Source: Maritimibacter sp. HL-12
GTDB taxonomy: Bacteria; Pseudomonadota; Alphaproteobacteria; Rhodobacterales; Rhodobacteraceae
Direction of reading: 5' to 3'
DNA: 64,000 nt
Assembly (NCBI RefSeq): GCF_900177545.1
Contig: NZ_FXBQ01000001.1
Coordinates: 1,010,122-1,074,121, forward strand
Positions 44,261-56,026 of this stretch are shown here, one piece after another (position 1 is the stretch's first letter; every line of letters begins with the position of its first letter). The notes beneath the pieces were generated by a model, which worked only from the letters and a program-made list of their open reading frames with translations, searched no databases and was not told the origin of the DNA. A program made the position numbers and the translations under genes.

Positions 44261-45034
44261 TCAACTCATCCATTGGCCACCATCGACGTTGTAGGTCTGG
44301 GCGACGATGTAATCTGCCTCTGCGCTGGCGAGGAAAACGGCCATGCCGGTGAGGTCTTCCGCCCGGCCCATCCGCCCGTAGGGCACCGCCTCGCCAACTT
44401 CGCGTTTCTTCTGGCCGAGCGGCTTGTTTTCATACTTGGCGAAGAACGCATCGACCCCGTCCCAGTGCTCGCCCTCGACCACGCCGGGGGCGATCGCGTT
44501 GACGTTGATGCCGTGCGCGATCAGGTTCAGCCCGGCCGATTGGGTCAGGCTGATCACCGCCGCCTTGGTGGCACAGTAAACCGCCACCAGCGCCTCGCCG
44601 CGCCGCCCGGCCTGGCTCGCCATGTTGATGATCTTGCCGCCACCGCCGCGCGCGATCATGTGGCGCGCCACCGCCTGCATGGTAAACAGCGTGCCCGCCA
44701 CGTTGATCGCAAAGGCCGCGTCGTAATCCTTGCGCTCGATCTCGACCAGCGGGGCCGCGGTGAAGATCGCGGCGTTGTTGATCAGGATATCGATCTGGCC
44801 AAGTGCCCCGACACTGGCCGCCACCGCCGCGTCGATGCTGTCCTGCCGGGTCACATCCATTTCGACCGCGACCGCCGCCGCGCCGAGGTCTTCGGCGCTG
44901 GCCCGGGCGCGGGCGATGTCGATATCGGCGATCGCCACGCGCGCGCCTTCGGCGATATAGGCCCGGGCGAAAGCCAGCCCGATGCCGCGGGCCGCCCCGG
45001 TGATCAGAGCGGTCTTGCCTTCCAGTCGTTTCAT
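44261..45034 (-). CDS. smoS: Sorbitol (L-iditol) 2-dehydrogenase, SDR family
   Basis: A 257-residue short-chain dehydrogenase with NAD motif [13 protein letters not shown], active-site [20 protein letters not shown] (Ser-Tyr-Lys with YCATK) and [15 protein letters not shown], the pattern of Rhodobacter SmoS. It oxidises sorbitol to fructose or galactitol to tagatose. ATG 45034 overlaps the ATPase stop (ATGA). The longer frame to 45226 overlaps the ATPase gene and is not used. Confidence 0.9.
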   Translation of the reverse strand: MKRLEGKTALITGAARGIGLAFARAYIAEGARVAIADIDIARARASAEDLGAAAVAVEMDVTRQDSIDAAVAASVGALGQIDILINNAAIFTAAPLVEIERKDYDAAFAINVAGTLFTMQAVARHMIARGGGGKIINMASQAGRRGEALVAVYCATKAAVISLTQSAGLNLIAHGINVNAIAPGVVEGEHWDGVDAFFAKYENKPLGQKKREVGEAVPYGRMGRAEDLTGMAVFLASAEADYIVAQTYNVDGGQWMS

Positions 45035-46035
45035 TCGATCCTCAAACCATTCTCGTCGAAGCGGTGCAGGTGCTCCTGTCGTGGCGTGAGCCAGACCTCG
45101 GCACCGTATTGCAGTGAAAGCTCGCCGGTGGCCCGCACCGTGATCGGCTCGGGCGAGGCGTTGCACTGAACGTGGAAGAAGGTATCCGACCCGAGGTGCT
45201 CGGACACGCCCACCGTGCCCTTCCATGTGCCCTCGGTCTGCGAAATCCCGATGTGCTCGGGGCGGATACCGATTGTTGTCGCGTCGTGTTTCGCGGCTTC
45301 CGCGCCGCTGATCAGGTTCATCTTGGGGCTGCCGATGAAGCCCGCCACGAACACATTGCGCGGGCGCTGGTAAAGCTCCAGCGGACTGCCCACCTGCTCG
45401 ATGAACCCGGCCTGAAGCACCACGATCTTGTCGGCCATGGTCATTGCCTCGACCTGGTCGTGGGTGACGTAGATCATCGTGGTCTTGAGCCGTTTGTGCA
45501 GTTCGGAAATCTCCAGCCGCATCCCCACCCGCAGCGCCGCGTCGAGGTTGGAGAGCGGCTCATCGAACAGGAAGGCCTCGGGCTCGCGCACGATCGCCCG
45601 GCCGATGGCCACCCGCTGGCGCTGACCGCCGGACAACTGGCCGGGGCGACGGTCGAGGTAGTCGGTGAGGTTGAGCACCTCGGCCGCCTGCTCCACCTTG
45701 CGCGCCTGCTCGGCCTTGTCGAGCCCGGCCATGCGCAGCGGGAAGGCGATGTTCTTGCGCACGCTCATGTGCGGATAGAGCGCGTAAGACTGGAACACCA
45801 TCGCCAGCCCACGCTTGGCGGGCACGGTTTCGGTGGCGTCGCGCCCGTCGATCAGCACGTGGCCGCCGGAGACGTCTTCAAGCCCGGCGATGAGCCGAAG
45901 GAGCGTTGACTTGCCGCACCCCGAAGGCCCGACGAAAACCACGAACTCGCCGTCTTCGATGGTCAGGTCGAGCGGCGGGATCACCTCGACATTGCCGAAA
46001 CTCTTGGAGACCTTGTTGAGCTGGATTTGTCCCAT
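45031..46035 (-). CDS. smoK: Sugar/polyol ABC transporter ATP-binding protein
   Basis: A 334-residue MalK/UgpC-type ATPase: Walker [17 protein letters not shown], signature [17 protein letters not shown], Walker [14 protein letters not shown]-loop THDQVEAM, and a C-terminal OB-like (TOBE) domain from about 240. It powers the polyol importer with the two permeases. ATG 46035; upstream extension to 46101 is antisense to the permease end and not needed. Confidence 0.92.
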   Translation of the reverse strand: MGQIQLNKVSKSFGNVEVIPPLDLTIEDGEFVVFVGPSGCGKSTLLRLIAGLEDVSGGHVLIDGRDATETVPAKRGLAMVFQSYALYPHMSVRKNIAFPLRMAGLDKAEQARKVEQAAEVLNLTDYLDRRPGQLSGGQRQRVAIGRAIVREPEAFLFDEPLSNLDAALRVGMRLEISELHKRLKTTMIYVTHDQVEAMTMADKIVVLQAGFIEQVGSPLELYQRPRNVFVAGFIGSPKMNLISGAEAAKHDATTIGIRPEHIGISQTEGTWKGTVGVSEHLGSDTFFHVQCNASPEPITVRATGELSLQYGAEVWLTPRQEHLHRFDENGLRIE

Positions 46036-46046
46036 GTCCGTTTCCC

Positions 46047-46877
46047 TTATTTCACCGCGCCGAAGGTCAGGCCGCGGACAAGTTGCTTCTGGCTGAACCA
46101 ACCCATGATCAGGATCGGAGCAATCGCCATGACGGAGGCCGCCGAGAGCTTGGCGTAGAACAGTCCCTCGGGGCTCGAATAGGAGGCGATGAAGGCCGTG
46201 AGGGGGGCGGCCTGGGCAGCGGTGAGGTTGAGCGTCCAGAACGCCTCGTTCCAGGCCAGGATGATGTTGAGCAACACCGTCGAGGCCATCCCCGGTATCG
46301 CCATCGGCGTGAGCACGTAGAGCACTTCCTCACGCAACGACGCCCCGTCCATCCGCGCCGCCTCCAGGATCTCGCCCGGAATTTCCCTGAAGTAGGTGTA
46401 GAGCATCCAGACGATGATCGGCAGGTTGATCAGCATAAGCACGATGGTCAGGCCGAGCCGGCTGTCGAGCAGGCCCATCCGAATGAACAGAAGATAGATC
46501 GGATAGAGCACGCCGACCGCCGGGAGCATCTTCGTCGACAGCATCCACAACAGGATGTTCTTGGTGCGCTTCGACGGCACGAAGGCCATCGCCCAGGCGG
46601 CAGGCACGGCGACGAGCAGGCCGAGGAAGGTTGAGCCGACGGCGATGATCACCGAGTTGCTGAAGTGCCGGAAGTAGTTCGAGCGCTCCTGCACCAAGCC
46701 ATAGCTTTCAAAAGTCCACGGCGCGCGCAGAACATCGAGCGGCGGCAGGATCGCGCTGCCTTCCGTTTTGAGCGAGAGCACGAAGACCCACAGGATCGGG
46801 AAGAAGATGACGAGGCCGATGGCCCAGGCGATCGCGGTGTTGAGGGCCTTGCGACGGGGGGTGATTGCACGTGCCAT
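46047..46877 (-). CDS. smoG: Polyol ABC transporter permease (MalG-type)
   Basis: A 276-residue permease with six membrane segments and the MalG-type EAA loop [31 protein letters not shown]. The N-terminus ([26 protein letters not shown]) is typical of family members acting on polyols. It pairs with the product of 46890-47756, 12 nt away. Confidence 0.9.
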   Translation of the reverse strand: MARAITPRRKALNTAIAWAIGLVIFFPILWVFVLSLKTEGSAILPPLDVLRAPWTFESYGLVQERSNYFRHFSNSVIIAVGSTFLGLLVAVPAAWAMAFVPSKRTKNILLWMLSTKMLPAVGVLYPIYLLFIRMGLLDSRLGLTIVLMLINLPIIVWMLYTYFREIPGEILEAARMDGASLREEVLYVLTPMAIPGMASTVLLNIILAWNEAFWTLNLTAAQAAPLTAFIASYSSPEGLFYAKLSAASVMAIAPILIMGWFSQKQLVRGLTFGAVK

Positions 46878-46889
46878 GTCGGTTTCCTC

Positions 46890-47756
46890 CTATGCGTCGA
46901 GGTTCTTGCCGACGACGCGCATCAGGAAGATCGCGACGATGTTGGCAAGGATGATGGCATAGACACCGCCGGCCGAACCCAGTCCCACGTTCTGGCTTTC
47001 CAGCACACGCTGGAAGATCAGGTAGGTCAGCGTGCGGGTGCCGAAGGAGCCTTGGGTGGTCACGAAGATCTCGGCGAAGATCCCGAGCAGGAAGATGGTC
47101 TGGATCAGGATCACCACGGTGATCGCGCGGCTGAGATGCGGCAGGATGATGAAAATGAAGCGCGAAGGCCAGCGTGCGCCGTCCATCTCGGCCGCCTCAA
47201 GCTGTTCGCTGTCAAGCGATTGCGTGGCGGTCAGCAGGATCAGCGTGGCGAAGGGCAACCATTGCCAACTCACGATGAGAATGATCGACACCAGTGAATA
47301 CTGGCTCAGAAACTCGATCGGTGCGAGCCCGACGGCTTTCAGGATATGAGCGAAAAACCCGTTGACCGGGTCAAGAAACATGTTCTTCCAAAGCAGCGCC
47401 GACACCGTCGGCATGACGAAGAACGGCGCGATCACCAGCACCCGGACCACACCCTGGCCCCACATCGGCTGATCGAGCAACAGCGCCAGCGCGACCCCGA
47501 GGACCACCGTGATCACGAGCACGCCGCCGACAAGCACGAGCGTGGCCTGCACCGACGGCCAGAACGCACTGGAACTCACGAAGCGGACGTAGTTGTCGAA
47601 CCCGACCCAGCCCAGATCGCCGCCGCGCATCGGCAGGTACTGCTTGAACGAGAAATACAGGGTCATCGTCAGCGGCACGAGCATCCAGCCGAGAAGCAGG
47701 GTAACGGCAGGCGCCATCATCAAGCGGGCGGCGGAGCGGGAATGCTGGGTAGCCAT
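46890..47756 (-). CDS. smoF: Polyol ABC transporter permease (MalF-type)
   Basis: A 288-residue permease with six membrane segments and the EAA loop EQLEAAEMDGARWPSRFIFIILPHLSRAI. ARLMMAPAVTLLLGWMLVPL at the N-terminus is the usual first membrane helix. It is separated from smoE by a 110-bp gap holding a stem-loop. Confidence 0.9.
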   Translation of the reverse strand: MATQHSRSAARLMMAPAVTLLLGWMLVPLTMTLYFSFKQYLPMRGGDLGWVGFDNYVRFVSSSAFWPSVQATLVLVGGVLVITVVLGVALALLLDQPMWGQGVVRVLVIAPFFVMPTVSALLWKNMFLDPVNGFFAHILKAVGLAPIEFLSQYSLVSIILIVSWQWLPFATLILLTATQSLDSEQLEAAEMDGARWPSRFIFIILPHLSRAITVVILIQTIFLLGIFAEIFVTTQGSFGTRTLTYLIFQRVLESQNVGLGSAGGVYAIILANIVAIFLMRVVGKNLDA

Positions 47757-47829
47757 TGATATGCCTCCTCGGGTTACGGCAAGCGCCGTCGGTGCGACTG
47801 GTTTTGGCTATCACGTATGACGATCCGGA

Positions 47830-47847
47830 GGGCGGTTTTCACCGCCC
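47830..47847 (-). promoter_or_regulatory. mRNA stem-loop between smoE and smoF
   Basis: On the minus strand GGGCGGT-GAAA-ACCGCCC is a 7-bp stem capped by a GNRA tetraloop, 19 nt after the smoE stop. Such intercistronic hairpins commonly stabilise binding-protein mRNA relative to permease mRNA; that role is inferred. Confidence 0.6.
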
Positions 47848-47866
47848 CCCGGTCTGGGAGGAGAGC

Positions 47867-49168
<1,302 letters not shown>

Positions 49169-49188
49169 GGTGTTCCTCCCAAATAGTA

Positions 49189-49220
49189 TGAGCAAATGCT
49201 CAGGTCGTGGGCAAATGCTC
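49189..49220 (-). promoter_or_regulatory. Two tandem dyads upstream of smoE, candidate SmoC operators
   Basis: TGAGCA-AA-TGCTCA (49189-49202, perfect 6-bp arms) and GGGCA-AA-TGCTC (49209-49220) share the core GCAAATGC and lie 19 bp apart centre to centre. SorC regulators bind such short dyads in pairs. The SorC-type gene lies immediately upstream at 49277-50239, so autogenous operon control is likely. Confidence 0.65.
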
Positions 49221-49276
49221 GCTCAAAACCCCGAGTCCTGTCAAGTGAGCTTCTCCGCCGCGCTGCGGCAAATCGG

Positions 49277-50239
49277 TTAAAGCAATGATCTGGCGGTTTT
49301 TTCGTCGGTGATCAGGCTGGTGATCAGCCCGCCCGACAGGGCCGCACGCAGCGCCGGGAGCTTGGATTCGCCTCCGCCGATACACAGCACCGGACGGTCC
49401 GCGACCGGCACGCTCACCCCCACGACGCGACGGTTGAACGCATGTTCGAGATAGCGCCCCTCGGCGTCGAAGACATGGCCGCAAATCTCGCCGGCCGCCC
49501 CGGACGCACAAAGATCGGCGTGTTCCGCCGGGCTGATGAAGCCGTCCACGAGGAGCGGCGCGTCGTCACTCATCTGGCCGATCCCGACGATCACCAGATC
49601 CGCCGCCAGCGCGAGCGCGCGGGTGGCGCGCACATGCGGCAGGCCGTGGTAGAGCGCAAGCTCGGTCTCGTCGCGCGCAACCACCGGGATCGCCATCGGA
49701 TAATGCGGCGCGGAGAGCTTTTCGGCCAGCCGCATGATCACTTCGTAAAACGAGGCCGAGCCATCCGGCGACACGTTGCCGATCAGCGAGACGATCTTGT
49801 GATGCGCGCCGTCGAGGGTCTGCATGTGTTCCACCACCATGCGCAGCGTGCGCCCGGTGCCCAGCGCGATGGTGCGCGGCGTGGCATCGCGAAACACCCG
49901 CTCGACAACCGGCGCGGCGAAGGGTGTGAGCCCGGCCAGCGGATCGCCATCGGCGCCGATAGAAGGCGCAACCCGCGCGGACTCCAGCCCGAAACGCACC
50001 TTCAGGGCCCGTTCAAGCTCCAGGCATTCGGCGATCGGGTGGTCGATGCGCACCCGCACCAGCCCCTCGGCGGCAGCCCGCGCCACCAGCCGCTGAACCC
50101 GCTGGCGCGAGATCCCGAGCTCCAGCGCGATCTGGTCCTGGGTCTGACCGCCGACATAAGACATCCAGGCCGCGCGCGCCGCGAGGTCGCGCACGTCGCG
50201 GTCGCCGTCATCACCGTTAACCTTCGCCATGGTCACCAT
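49277..50239 (-). CDS. smoC: SorC/DeoR-family sugar-binding transcriptional regulator
   Basis: A 320-residue regulator: N-terminal HTH (YVGGQTQDQIALELGISRQRVQRLVARAAAEGLV, about 25-60) and a phosphosugar-sensing domain (TIALGTGRTLRMVVEHM, LIGNVSPDGSASFYEVIMRLAEK, LVIVGIGQMSDDAPL, VSVPVADRPVLCIGGGESKL). Likely responds to a sugar or polyol phosphate. ATG 50239 has GGCGGG before it and overlaps the end of the HAD gene by 23 nt; ATG 50230 is also possible. Confidence 0.9.
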   Translation of the reverse strand: MVTMAKVNGDDGDRDVRDLAARAAWMSYVGGQTQDQIALELGISRQRVQRLVARAAAEGLVRVRIDHPIAECLELERALKVRFGLESARVAPSIGADGDPLAGLTPFAAPVVERVFRDATPRTIALGTGRTLRMVVEHMQTLDGAHHKIVSLIGNVSPDGSASFYEVIMRLAEKLSAPHYPMAIPVVARDETELALYHGLPHVRATRALALAADLVIVGIGQMSDDAPLLVDGFISPAEHADLCASGAAGEICGHVFDAEGRYLEHAFNRRVVGVSVPVADRPVLCIGGGESKLPALRAALSGGLITSLITDEKTARSLL

Positions 50240-50909
50240 TTTCCCGCCTGAGGCCCGGAGCAAGATGGAAGAATTCCGCGAAGGATGCAAACACCCGGTC
50301 GGCGCGCGCGTCCTTCGGGGCCGCAAGGTCGATCCCGGCCAGATGAGAGCCGCCGGTGAAGCGCCAGACTTCCATCCCGGCCGCGCGCGCCGCGCGCACC
50401 CCGGCAAGCGAATCCTCGATCACAAGGCAGCGCCCGGGTGCCACCCCCGCCTTCTCAGCCGACCGCAGGAACAGGTCGGGCGCCGGTTTGCCACGCTGCA
50501 CCTCGGCAGCGGTGGTCACGCGGCCGGTGAATACGTCGTCCAGCCCGACCAGCGCCAGCGATTGCGCAAGCCGGGCCGGGCTGGAACTGGTGGCAAGGGC
50601 ATAGTCCGCACCCAGCGCCCCGATCACGTCGCGCACCCCGGGCATGATCCGCAGATCCGCACGGAAGGCCGCCAGCAGACGGTCGCGATAATCGGCCTCG
50701 AACCCCTCCGGCAGCAGAACCCCGAACTCGTCGCGGATCTGCTGGATCACCACCGGGTAGCTGCGCCCGAGAAAATACCGCGCGACGTATTCGAGATTGA
50801 TGTCAACGCCGTGGCCAGCCAGTTCGGCCACCAGCATCCGCGCCGAGATCACCTCGCTGTCGATCAACACCCCGTCGCAATCGAAGATCACCAGATCGGT
50901 TTGCGCCAT
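50217..50909 (-). CDS. HAD-IA hydrolase (beta-phosphoglucomutase / sugar phosphatase-like)
   Basis: A 230-residue HAD protein. Motif I VIFDCDGVLIDSEVI (nucleophile DCD), motif II near TSSSPAR, motif III K in QRGKPAPDLFL and motif IV VIEDSLAGVRAARAAG. The short helical cap after motif I is that of the beta-PGM/2-deoxyglucose-6-phosphatase group. First gene of the polyol operon; GAGGAGGAAAC precedes the ATG at 50909. Probably dephosphorylates a sugar or polyol phosphate. Confidence 0.85.
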   Translation of the reverse strand: MAQTDLVIFDCDGVLIDSEVISARMLVAELAGHGVDINLEYVARYFLGRSYPVVIQQIRDEFGVLLPEGFEADYRDRLLAAFRADLRIMPGVRDVIGALGADYALATSSSPARLAQSLALVGLDDVFTGRVTTAAEVQRGKPAPDLFLRSAEKAGVAPGRCLVIEDSLAGVRAARAAGMEVWRFTGGSHLAGIDLAAPKDARADRVFASFAEFFHLAPGLRRENGDHGEG

Positions 50910-50957
50910 GTTTCCTCCTCTGCGCAGGCGCGAGGTCAGGCACCTTGCGCCCCCGCC

Positions 50958-52022
50958 TCAGCCGATCTCGGCCGACTGCGCCCAGAGATTGATCGCCTCT
51001 TCGTCGGCATATTTGTCGATTTCGGCAAGCTCGGCGTCGGTGAAATCGAGCCGCGCCACCGCGCCCGCGCAATCCTCCACCTGGGCCGGCTTCGATGCCC
51101 CGATCAGCGCCGAGGTGATCCCGCCGCCACGCAAGACCCATGCAATCGCCATCTGCGCCAGCGTCTGGCCGCGTCCCGCGGCAATCTCGTTCAGTGCCCG
51201 GATATGCCCGAGCGCGCCCTCGCTCAGCATCCCCGGATCGAGCGACTTGTCCTGCGCCGCACGGCTGCCTTCGGGAATGCCCTTGAGATACTTGTTGGTC
51301 AGCATCCCCTGCGCCAGCGGCGTGAAGGCGATCGAGCCCACGCCCAGCTCTGCCAGCGTCTCGCGCAACCCGTCGCGCTCGACCCAGCGGTTGAACATGT
51401 TGTAGCTCGGCTGGTGGATGAGCAAGGGCGTGCCCATCTCGCGCAGGATCGCCACCGCCTCGCGGCTGCGCGCGCTGTTGTAGGACGAAATCCCGATATA
51501 GAGCGCCCGGCCCGAGCGCACGATATGATCGAGCGCACCCATGGTTTCTTCCAGCGGCGTCTCCGGGTCGAAGCGGTGGGAATAGAAGATATCGACGTAG
51601 TCGAGCCCCATCCGCTTCAGGCTCTGGTCGCAGGACGCGATCAGGTACTTGCGCGATCCCCATTCACCGTAAGGCCCCGGCCACATGTCGTAACCCGCCT
51701 TCGACGAGATGATCAACTCGTCGCGGTAGCCCTTGAAGTCGGTGGCGAGGATATCCCCGAAGGCCTCTTCGGCGCTGCCATAGGGCGGGCCATAATTGTT
51801 GGCGAGGTCGAAATGGGTGATCCCGTGATCGAAGGCCGTCCGGCAGATCTCACGCTTGGTCTGGTGCGGCGTGTCGTGGCCGAAATTGTGCCACAGCCCG
51901 AGGCTCACGGCGGGCAGCTTCAGCCCCGAGTTTCCGCAACGGTTGTAGACCATGCGCTGATAGCGGTCTTCGGCGGGGGTGTAGCGGGCGGGGAAATCGC
52001 TGGCGGACGTGATGCGGGTCAT
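50958..52022 (-). CDS. Aldo/keto reductase (YghZ / L-glyceraldehyde-3-phosphate reductase type)
   Basis: A 354-residue AKR: GLWHNFGHDTP, GITHFDLANNYGPPYGSAEEAFG (catalytic D and Y), ISSKAGYDMWPGPYGEWGSRKYL (K), YVDIFYSHRFDPETPLEETMGAL (H), and NADP-site LIGASKPAQVEDC. The pattern is that of YghZ/Kv-beta-like AKR14. It may reduce L-glyceraldehyde-3-phosphate or a methylglyoxal-like carbonyl. Same strand as, but 48 bp upstream of, the polyol operon start; whether it belongs to it is unclear. Confidence 0.88.
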   Translation of the reverse strand: MTRITSASDFPARYTPAEDRYQRMVYNRCGNSGLKLPAVSLGLWHNFGHDTPHQTKREICRTAFDHGITHFDLANNYGPPYGSAEEAFGDILATDFKGYRDELIISSKAGYDMWPGPYGEWGSRKYLIASCDQSLKRMGLDYVDIFYSHRFDPETPLEETMGALDHIVRSGRALYIGISSYNSARSREAVAILREMGTPLLIHQPSYNMFNRWVERDGLRETLAELGVGSIAFTPLAQGMLTNKYLKGIPEGSRAAQDKSLDPGMLSEGALGHIRALNEIAAGRGQTLAQMAIAWVLRGGGITSALIGASKPAQVEDCAGAVARLDFTDAELAEIDKYADEEAINLWAQSAEIG

Positions 52023-52210
52023 GCGGGCCTCCTGTTCTGCGGGGCGGAGTAGACGCCCCCGGCCGGGGCATGTCAACGCGATCCGCCGGGGCACCAACCC
52101 GCGACGCCACCCCTTGCCGCAAGCAAATCAGGGCGCGAACCCGCCCCCCATTGCCCCGCAGACCCGGCGCCGCTATCTAGGCCCAAACCCGCATTCCCGG
52201 AGGACGCACC

Positions 52211-53866
<1,656 letters not shown>

Positions 53867-53867
53867 G

Positions 53868-53971
53868 CGTTTTCCACCGGAAAACGTCTACAGTGCGCGA
53901 AAGCTTGTTTTCGCAGAAAACATGCGCGCGCACACCGGTGAAGCGGCGAGATTCGTTTTTCGGGAGAAACG
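53868..53971. repeat. Three consecutive CGTTTTC/GAAAACG-type hairpins
   Basis: Arms CGTTTTCC/GGAAAACG (53868-53875 and 53879-53886, loop ACC, 1 nt after the ettA stop), TGTTTTC/GAAAACA (53906-53912 and 53916-53922, loop GCA), and CGTTTTTC/GAGAAACG (53954-53961 and 53964-53971, one mismatch). They may form a 3' processing or termination array for ettA, or be an independent small-repeat family. Confidence 0.6.
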
Positions 53972-54024
53972 GCTTCTGACTCTCCATGCTTTGAGCACGG
54001 CACGAACAAAACAAGCAAGCGTAG

Positions 54025-54044
54025 GGTGCGCATTCATGCGCACC
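54025..54044 (+). repeat. 20-bp REP palindrome (copy a)
   Basis: GGTGCGCAT-TC-ATGCGCACC: perfect 9-bp arms, 2-nt loop. Confidence 0.9.
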
Positions 54045-54139
54045 GCGTGTCACCGATACATAGCCGCCCGCGCCGCACCGGTTCCTGCGCCGAAGTTTTC
54101 GCTATACGCACCCACGGATTGGCAACTGGCGTCGGCAAC

Positions 54140-54159
54140 GGTGCGCATGAATGCGCACC
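54140..54159 (-). repeat. 20-bp REP palindrome (copy b)
   Basis: Reverse orientation (loop GA) of the same palindrome; closes the first composite unit. Confidence 0.9.
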
Positions 54160-54294
54160 CTTTGCACCCGCCGTTGCCCAGCCGAACGCCCCCGTCGCGG
54201 CGAGGCGTCCCATTGGCAAGATGGTCCGCATCGGGGACAATACACCCCGAGATGCGCCCGACGTGCCGGGCGCGCGGTGGAAGGAGGCCAGACC

Positions 54295-55245
54295 ATGACC
54301 ACGCAGGCGAAACGGATCACCCGGACCATCGGCCGGCAGGCGCTCGGCACGCGGCTCGCGCGGGCCCTTGCGCTGGCGCTCGCGCTGCTTCTGCCCGCGG
54401 CGGCTGCGCCCGCGTCGGAGGCCGTCCCGGCGGGCTACGTGCTCGAAGACCTCGAGGGCGGGCTGCGGCTGGACTTCGAGGGCGAGACCGTGTTCGAGAC
54501 CACGCCGCCGGGGATGCTGCTCTTCGCCCGGATCACCGGGCCGCACGACATGAACGACGATGGCATCCTCGAACTGGTGATCTACGAGCGGATCGGGCGC
54601 AGCGTGGCTCGGCTCACGGTGTTCTCGCTCGCGCCGGAGGGGCCGGAGATGCTGATGCAGAGCAGCGGCATGGCGGCGAAGATGCGCGCCTTCGAGAGCA
54701 TCACCGAGGACAGCGATCTCTCCGCGCTGCTGGCCCAGGCGACGCCCGGGCGCGAGGATGCCGAACTCGACCTGCGCGCCATGCCGCAACCGGAGCCGGA
54801 GGAGGCCGCCGCGGGCGCATGGCGCACCACCGCCGGCACCTGGGAGGAGGGGTTCGCCGCGAAGATGGGCTGGGTGGTGCCCACCTATTCCGAGACCGAA
54901 TACGCCGCGATGCTGTTTCGCTGCCCCGACAACGGCGATCCCTTCTGGGTCGAACCCCTGATTTTCCACGACAGGCGCGAGGAGGTGCCGCGCCGGGTTC
55001 TGCTCGAGCTTGACGGAACCCCCGTGGCACTGCCGGTCGCGCCGCAGATGGACGATCCCCGGTCCGACCAATGGTATGCGATCGGCACCCTGCCGCGGGA
55101 TACGGCGCTGTTCTCGCAGATGGCGGAGGCCGAGAGCATCGTCATGCATTACGCCGATCTCGCCCCCTTCCCGATGACCGGCGGTGCCGCCGCGCCGGAA
55201 CAGCGCGAACAGATCGCGCGGTTCATCGCGATGTGCGGGCTCTGA
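54295..55245 (+). CDS. Hypothetical secreted protein, bracketed by repeats
   Basis: A 316-residue protein I do not recognise. Signal peptide (about 18-42: ALALALALLLPAAAAPASE) after a positively charged N-terminus, acidic globular mature part with a DxDxDG-like segment MNDDGILELVIYERIG (about 82-97), CPDNGDPFWVEP and a C-terminal MCGL. Start ATG 54295 with AAGGAGG 8 nt upstream. Bracketed by two copies of the 148-bp composite repeat unit. Probably periplasmic; function unknown. Confidence 0.7.
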   Translation: MTTQAKRITRTIGRQALGTRLARALALALALLLPAAAAPASEAVPAGYVLEDLEGGLRLDFEGETVFETTPPGMLLFARITGPHDMNDDGILELVIYERIGRSVARLTVFSLAPEGPEMLMQSSGMAAKMRAFESITEDSDLSALLAQATPGREDAELDLRAMPQPEPEEAAAGAWRTTAGTWEEGFAAKMGWVVPTYSETEYAAMLFRCPDNGDPFWVEPLIFHDRREEVPRRVLLELDGTPVALPVAPQMDDPRSDQWYAIGTLPRDTALFSQMAEAESIVMHYADLAPFPMTGGAAAPEQREQIARFIAMCGL

Positions 55246-55326
55246 CGGCGGTGCTTCGCGGGCGGGGGGCCCAGGCCCGTCGCCCGGGTCGGGGCGCGGA
55301 TCGAGGGGGCGGAGCAGCAAGCGTAG

Positions 55327-55346
55327 GGTGCGCATTCATGCGCACC
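55327..55346 (+). repeat. 20-bp REP palindrome (copy c)
   Basis: GGTGCGCAT-TC-ATGCGCACC, identical to copy a. Confidence 0.9.
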
Positions 55347-55441
55347 GCGTGTCACTGGTACAAAAGCCGCCCGCGCCGCACGGGTTCTTGCGTCGAAGGT
55401 GTCACACACGCACCCACGGATTGGCAAGCGGCACTGGCGAC

Positions 55442-55461
55442 GGTGCGCATGAATGCGCACC
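55442..55461 (-). repeat. 20-bp REP palindrome (copy d)
   Basis: Reverse orientation, loop GA; identical to copy b. Confidence 0.9.
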
Positions 55462-55483
55462 CTAAACGATAACCCAAAAATCC

Positions 55484-55503
55484 GGTGCGCATGAATGCGC
55501 ACC
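55484..55503 (-). repeat. 20-bp REP palindrome (copy e), touching RAYT stop
   Basis: Same sequence as copies b and d, ending at the base next to the RAYT stop codon (55504-55506). Confidence 0.9.
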
Positions 55504-55983
55504 CTACGGCCACCGCCCTTCCCGTATCTCCCGGTGCACCGACGAAAACGGCCAATCCTCCGCCCGCGCGACGAACCCGTGTTTCACCGGGTTGATATGG
55601 CAATAGTGCACATGCGCTGCGTAATCCGCCGCGTCCTGTATGTGATGCTCCCAAAACCGACGCTGCCGCACCCCGCGTTCGCGGCGCACCACGTGGCTCG
55701 CCCGACGATGACCCGGTGCCACGGACAACGCAAACCGCGCCTTGATGACGCTCCACCGCGTCGCAAGACCCGCGTCTCCTTCGGGCAACGTCCAAACCAC
55801 ATGCATATGGTCGGGCATCACCACCCACCCATCGATCCGAAATGGCCGCGTCTCACGGGTCTTCTTCACCGCCGCGCGCAGCGCCGCGATCTCCCGCGTG
55901 AGCAGGTCGCTGCCCCGCTCTTGCAGGGCAACGGTAAAGAAGATGCTCGCCCCGCGAACTTTTGGGCGCAGGTAGTTCGACAT
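55504..55983 (-). CDS. REP-associated tyrosine transposase (RAYT, Y1/IS200-like)
   Basis: A 159-residue Y1 transposase-fold protein. The HUH motif is in VVMPDHMHVVWTLPEG, followed by the catalytic-tyrosine region HVHYCHINPVKHGFVARAEDWPFSSVHRE, a hallmark of RAYTs. RAYTs bind and cut REP palindromes. The gene is flanked by such palindromes: one abuts its stop codon, and a diverged one lies 45 bp before its start. Start ATG 55983. It lacks a partner gene and IS ends, consistent with a domesticated RAYT and not an active IS200/IS605 insertion. Confidence 0.9.
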   Translation of the reverse strand: MSNYLRPKVRGASIFFTVALQERGSDLLTREIAALRAAVKKTRETRPFRIDGWVVMPDHMHVVWTLPEGDAGLATRWSVIKARFALSVAPGHRRASHVVRRERGVRQRRFWEHHIQDAADYAAHVHYCHINPVKHGFVARAEDWPFSSVHREIREGRWP

Positions 55984-56026
55984 ACAGGCAACTATGCCCG
56001 ATCATGGTTCACGAACTGTTTCGCAG

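Larger units (their letters stand above)
54014..54161 (+). repeat. 148-bp composite repeat unit, copy 1
   Basis: Begins AGCAAGCGTAGGGTGCGC and ends ATGCGCACCCT; two REP palindromes in opposite orientation (54025-54044 and 54140-54159) flank a spacer of about 95 bp. It aligns along its whole length with copy 2 at 55316-55463 with scattered substitutions and one-base indels. The two copies are in the same orientation. Confidence 0.88.
53867..54294. other. 428-bp gene-free region after ettA
   Basis: It holds the three short hairpins (53868-53971), the composite repeat unit (54014-54161) with two copies of the 20-bp palindrome, and the promoter/RBS region (AAGGAGG at 54281-54287) of the downstream secreted-protein gene. 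I see no gene. Confidence 0.7.
55316..55463 (+). repeat. 148-bp composite repeat unit, copy 2
   Basis: Same structure and orientation as 54014-54161; contains REP palindromes at 55327-55346 and 55442-55461 around a diverged spacer that retains CACGGATTGGCAA and GCCGCCCGCGCCGCAC. Lies between the secreted-protein gene and the RAYT gene. Confidence 0.88.

Noticed and set aside
54025-55503. Possible CRISPR array in the palindromic repeats
   Set aside because: Spacing is irregular (about 40 to over 1000 bp), units are short perfect palindromes in both orientations and no cas gene is near; they are REP elements.
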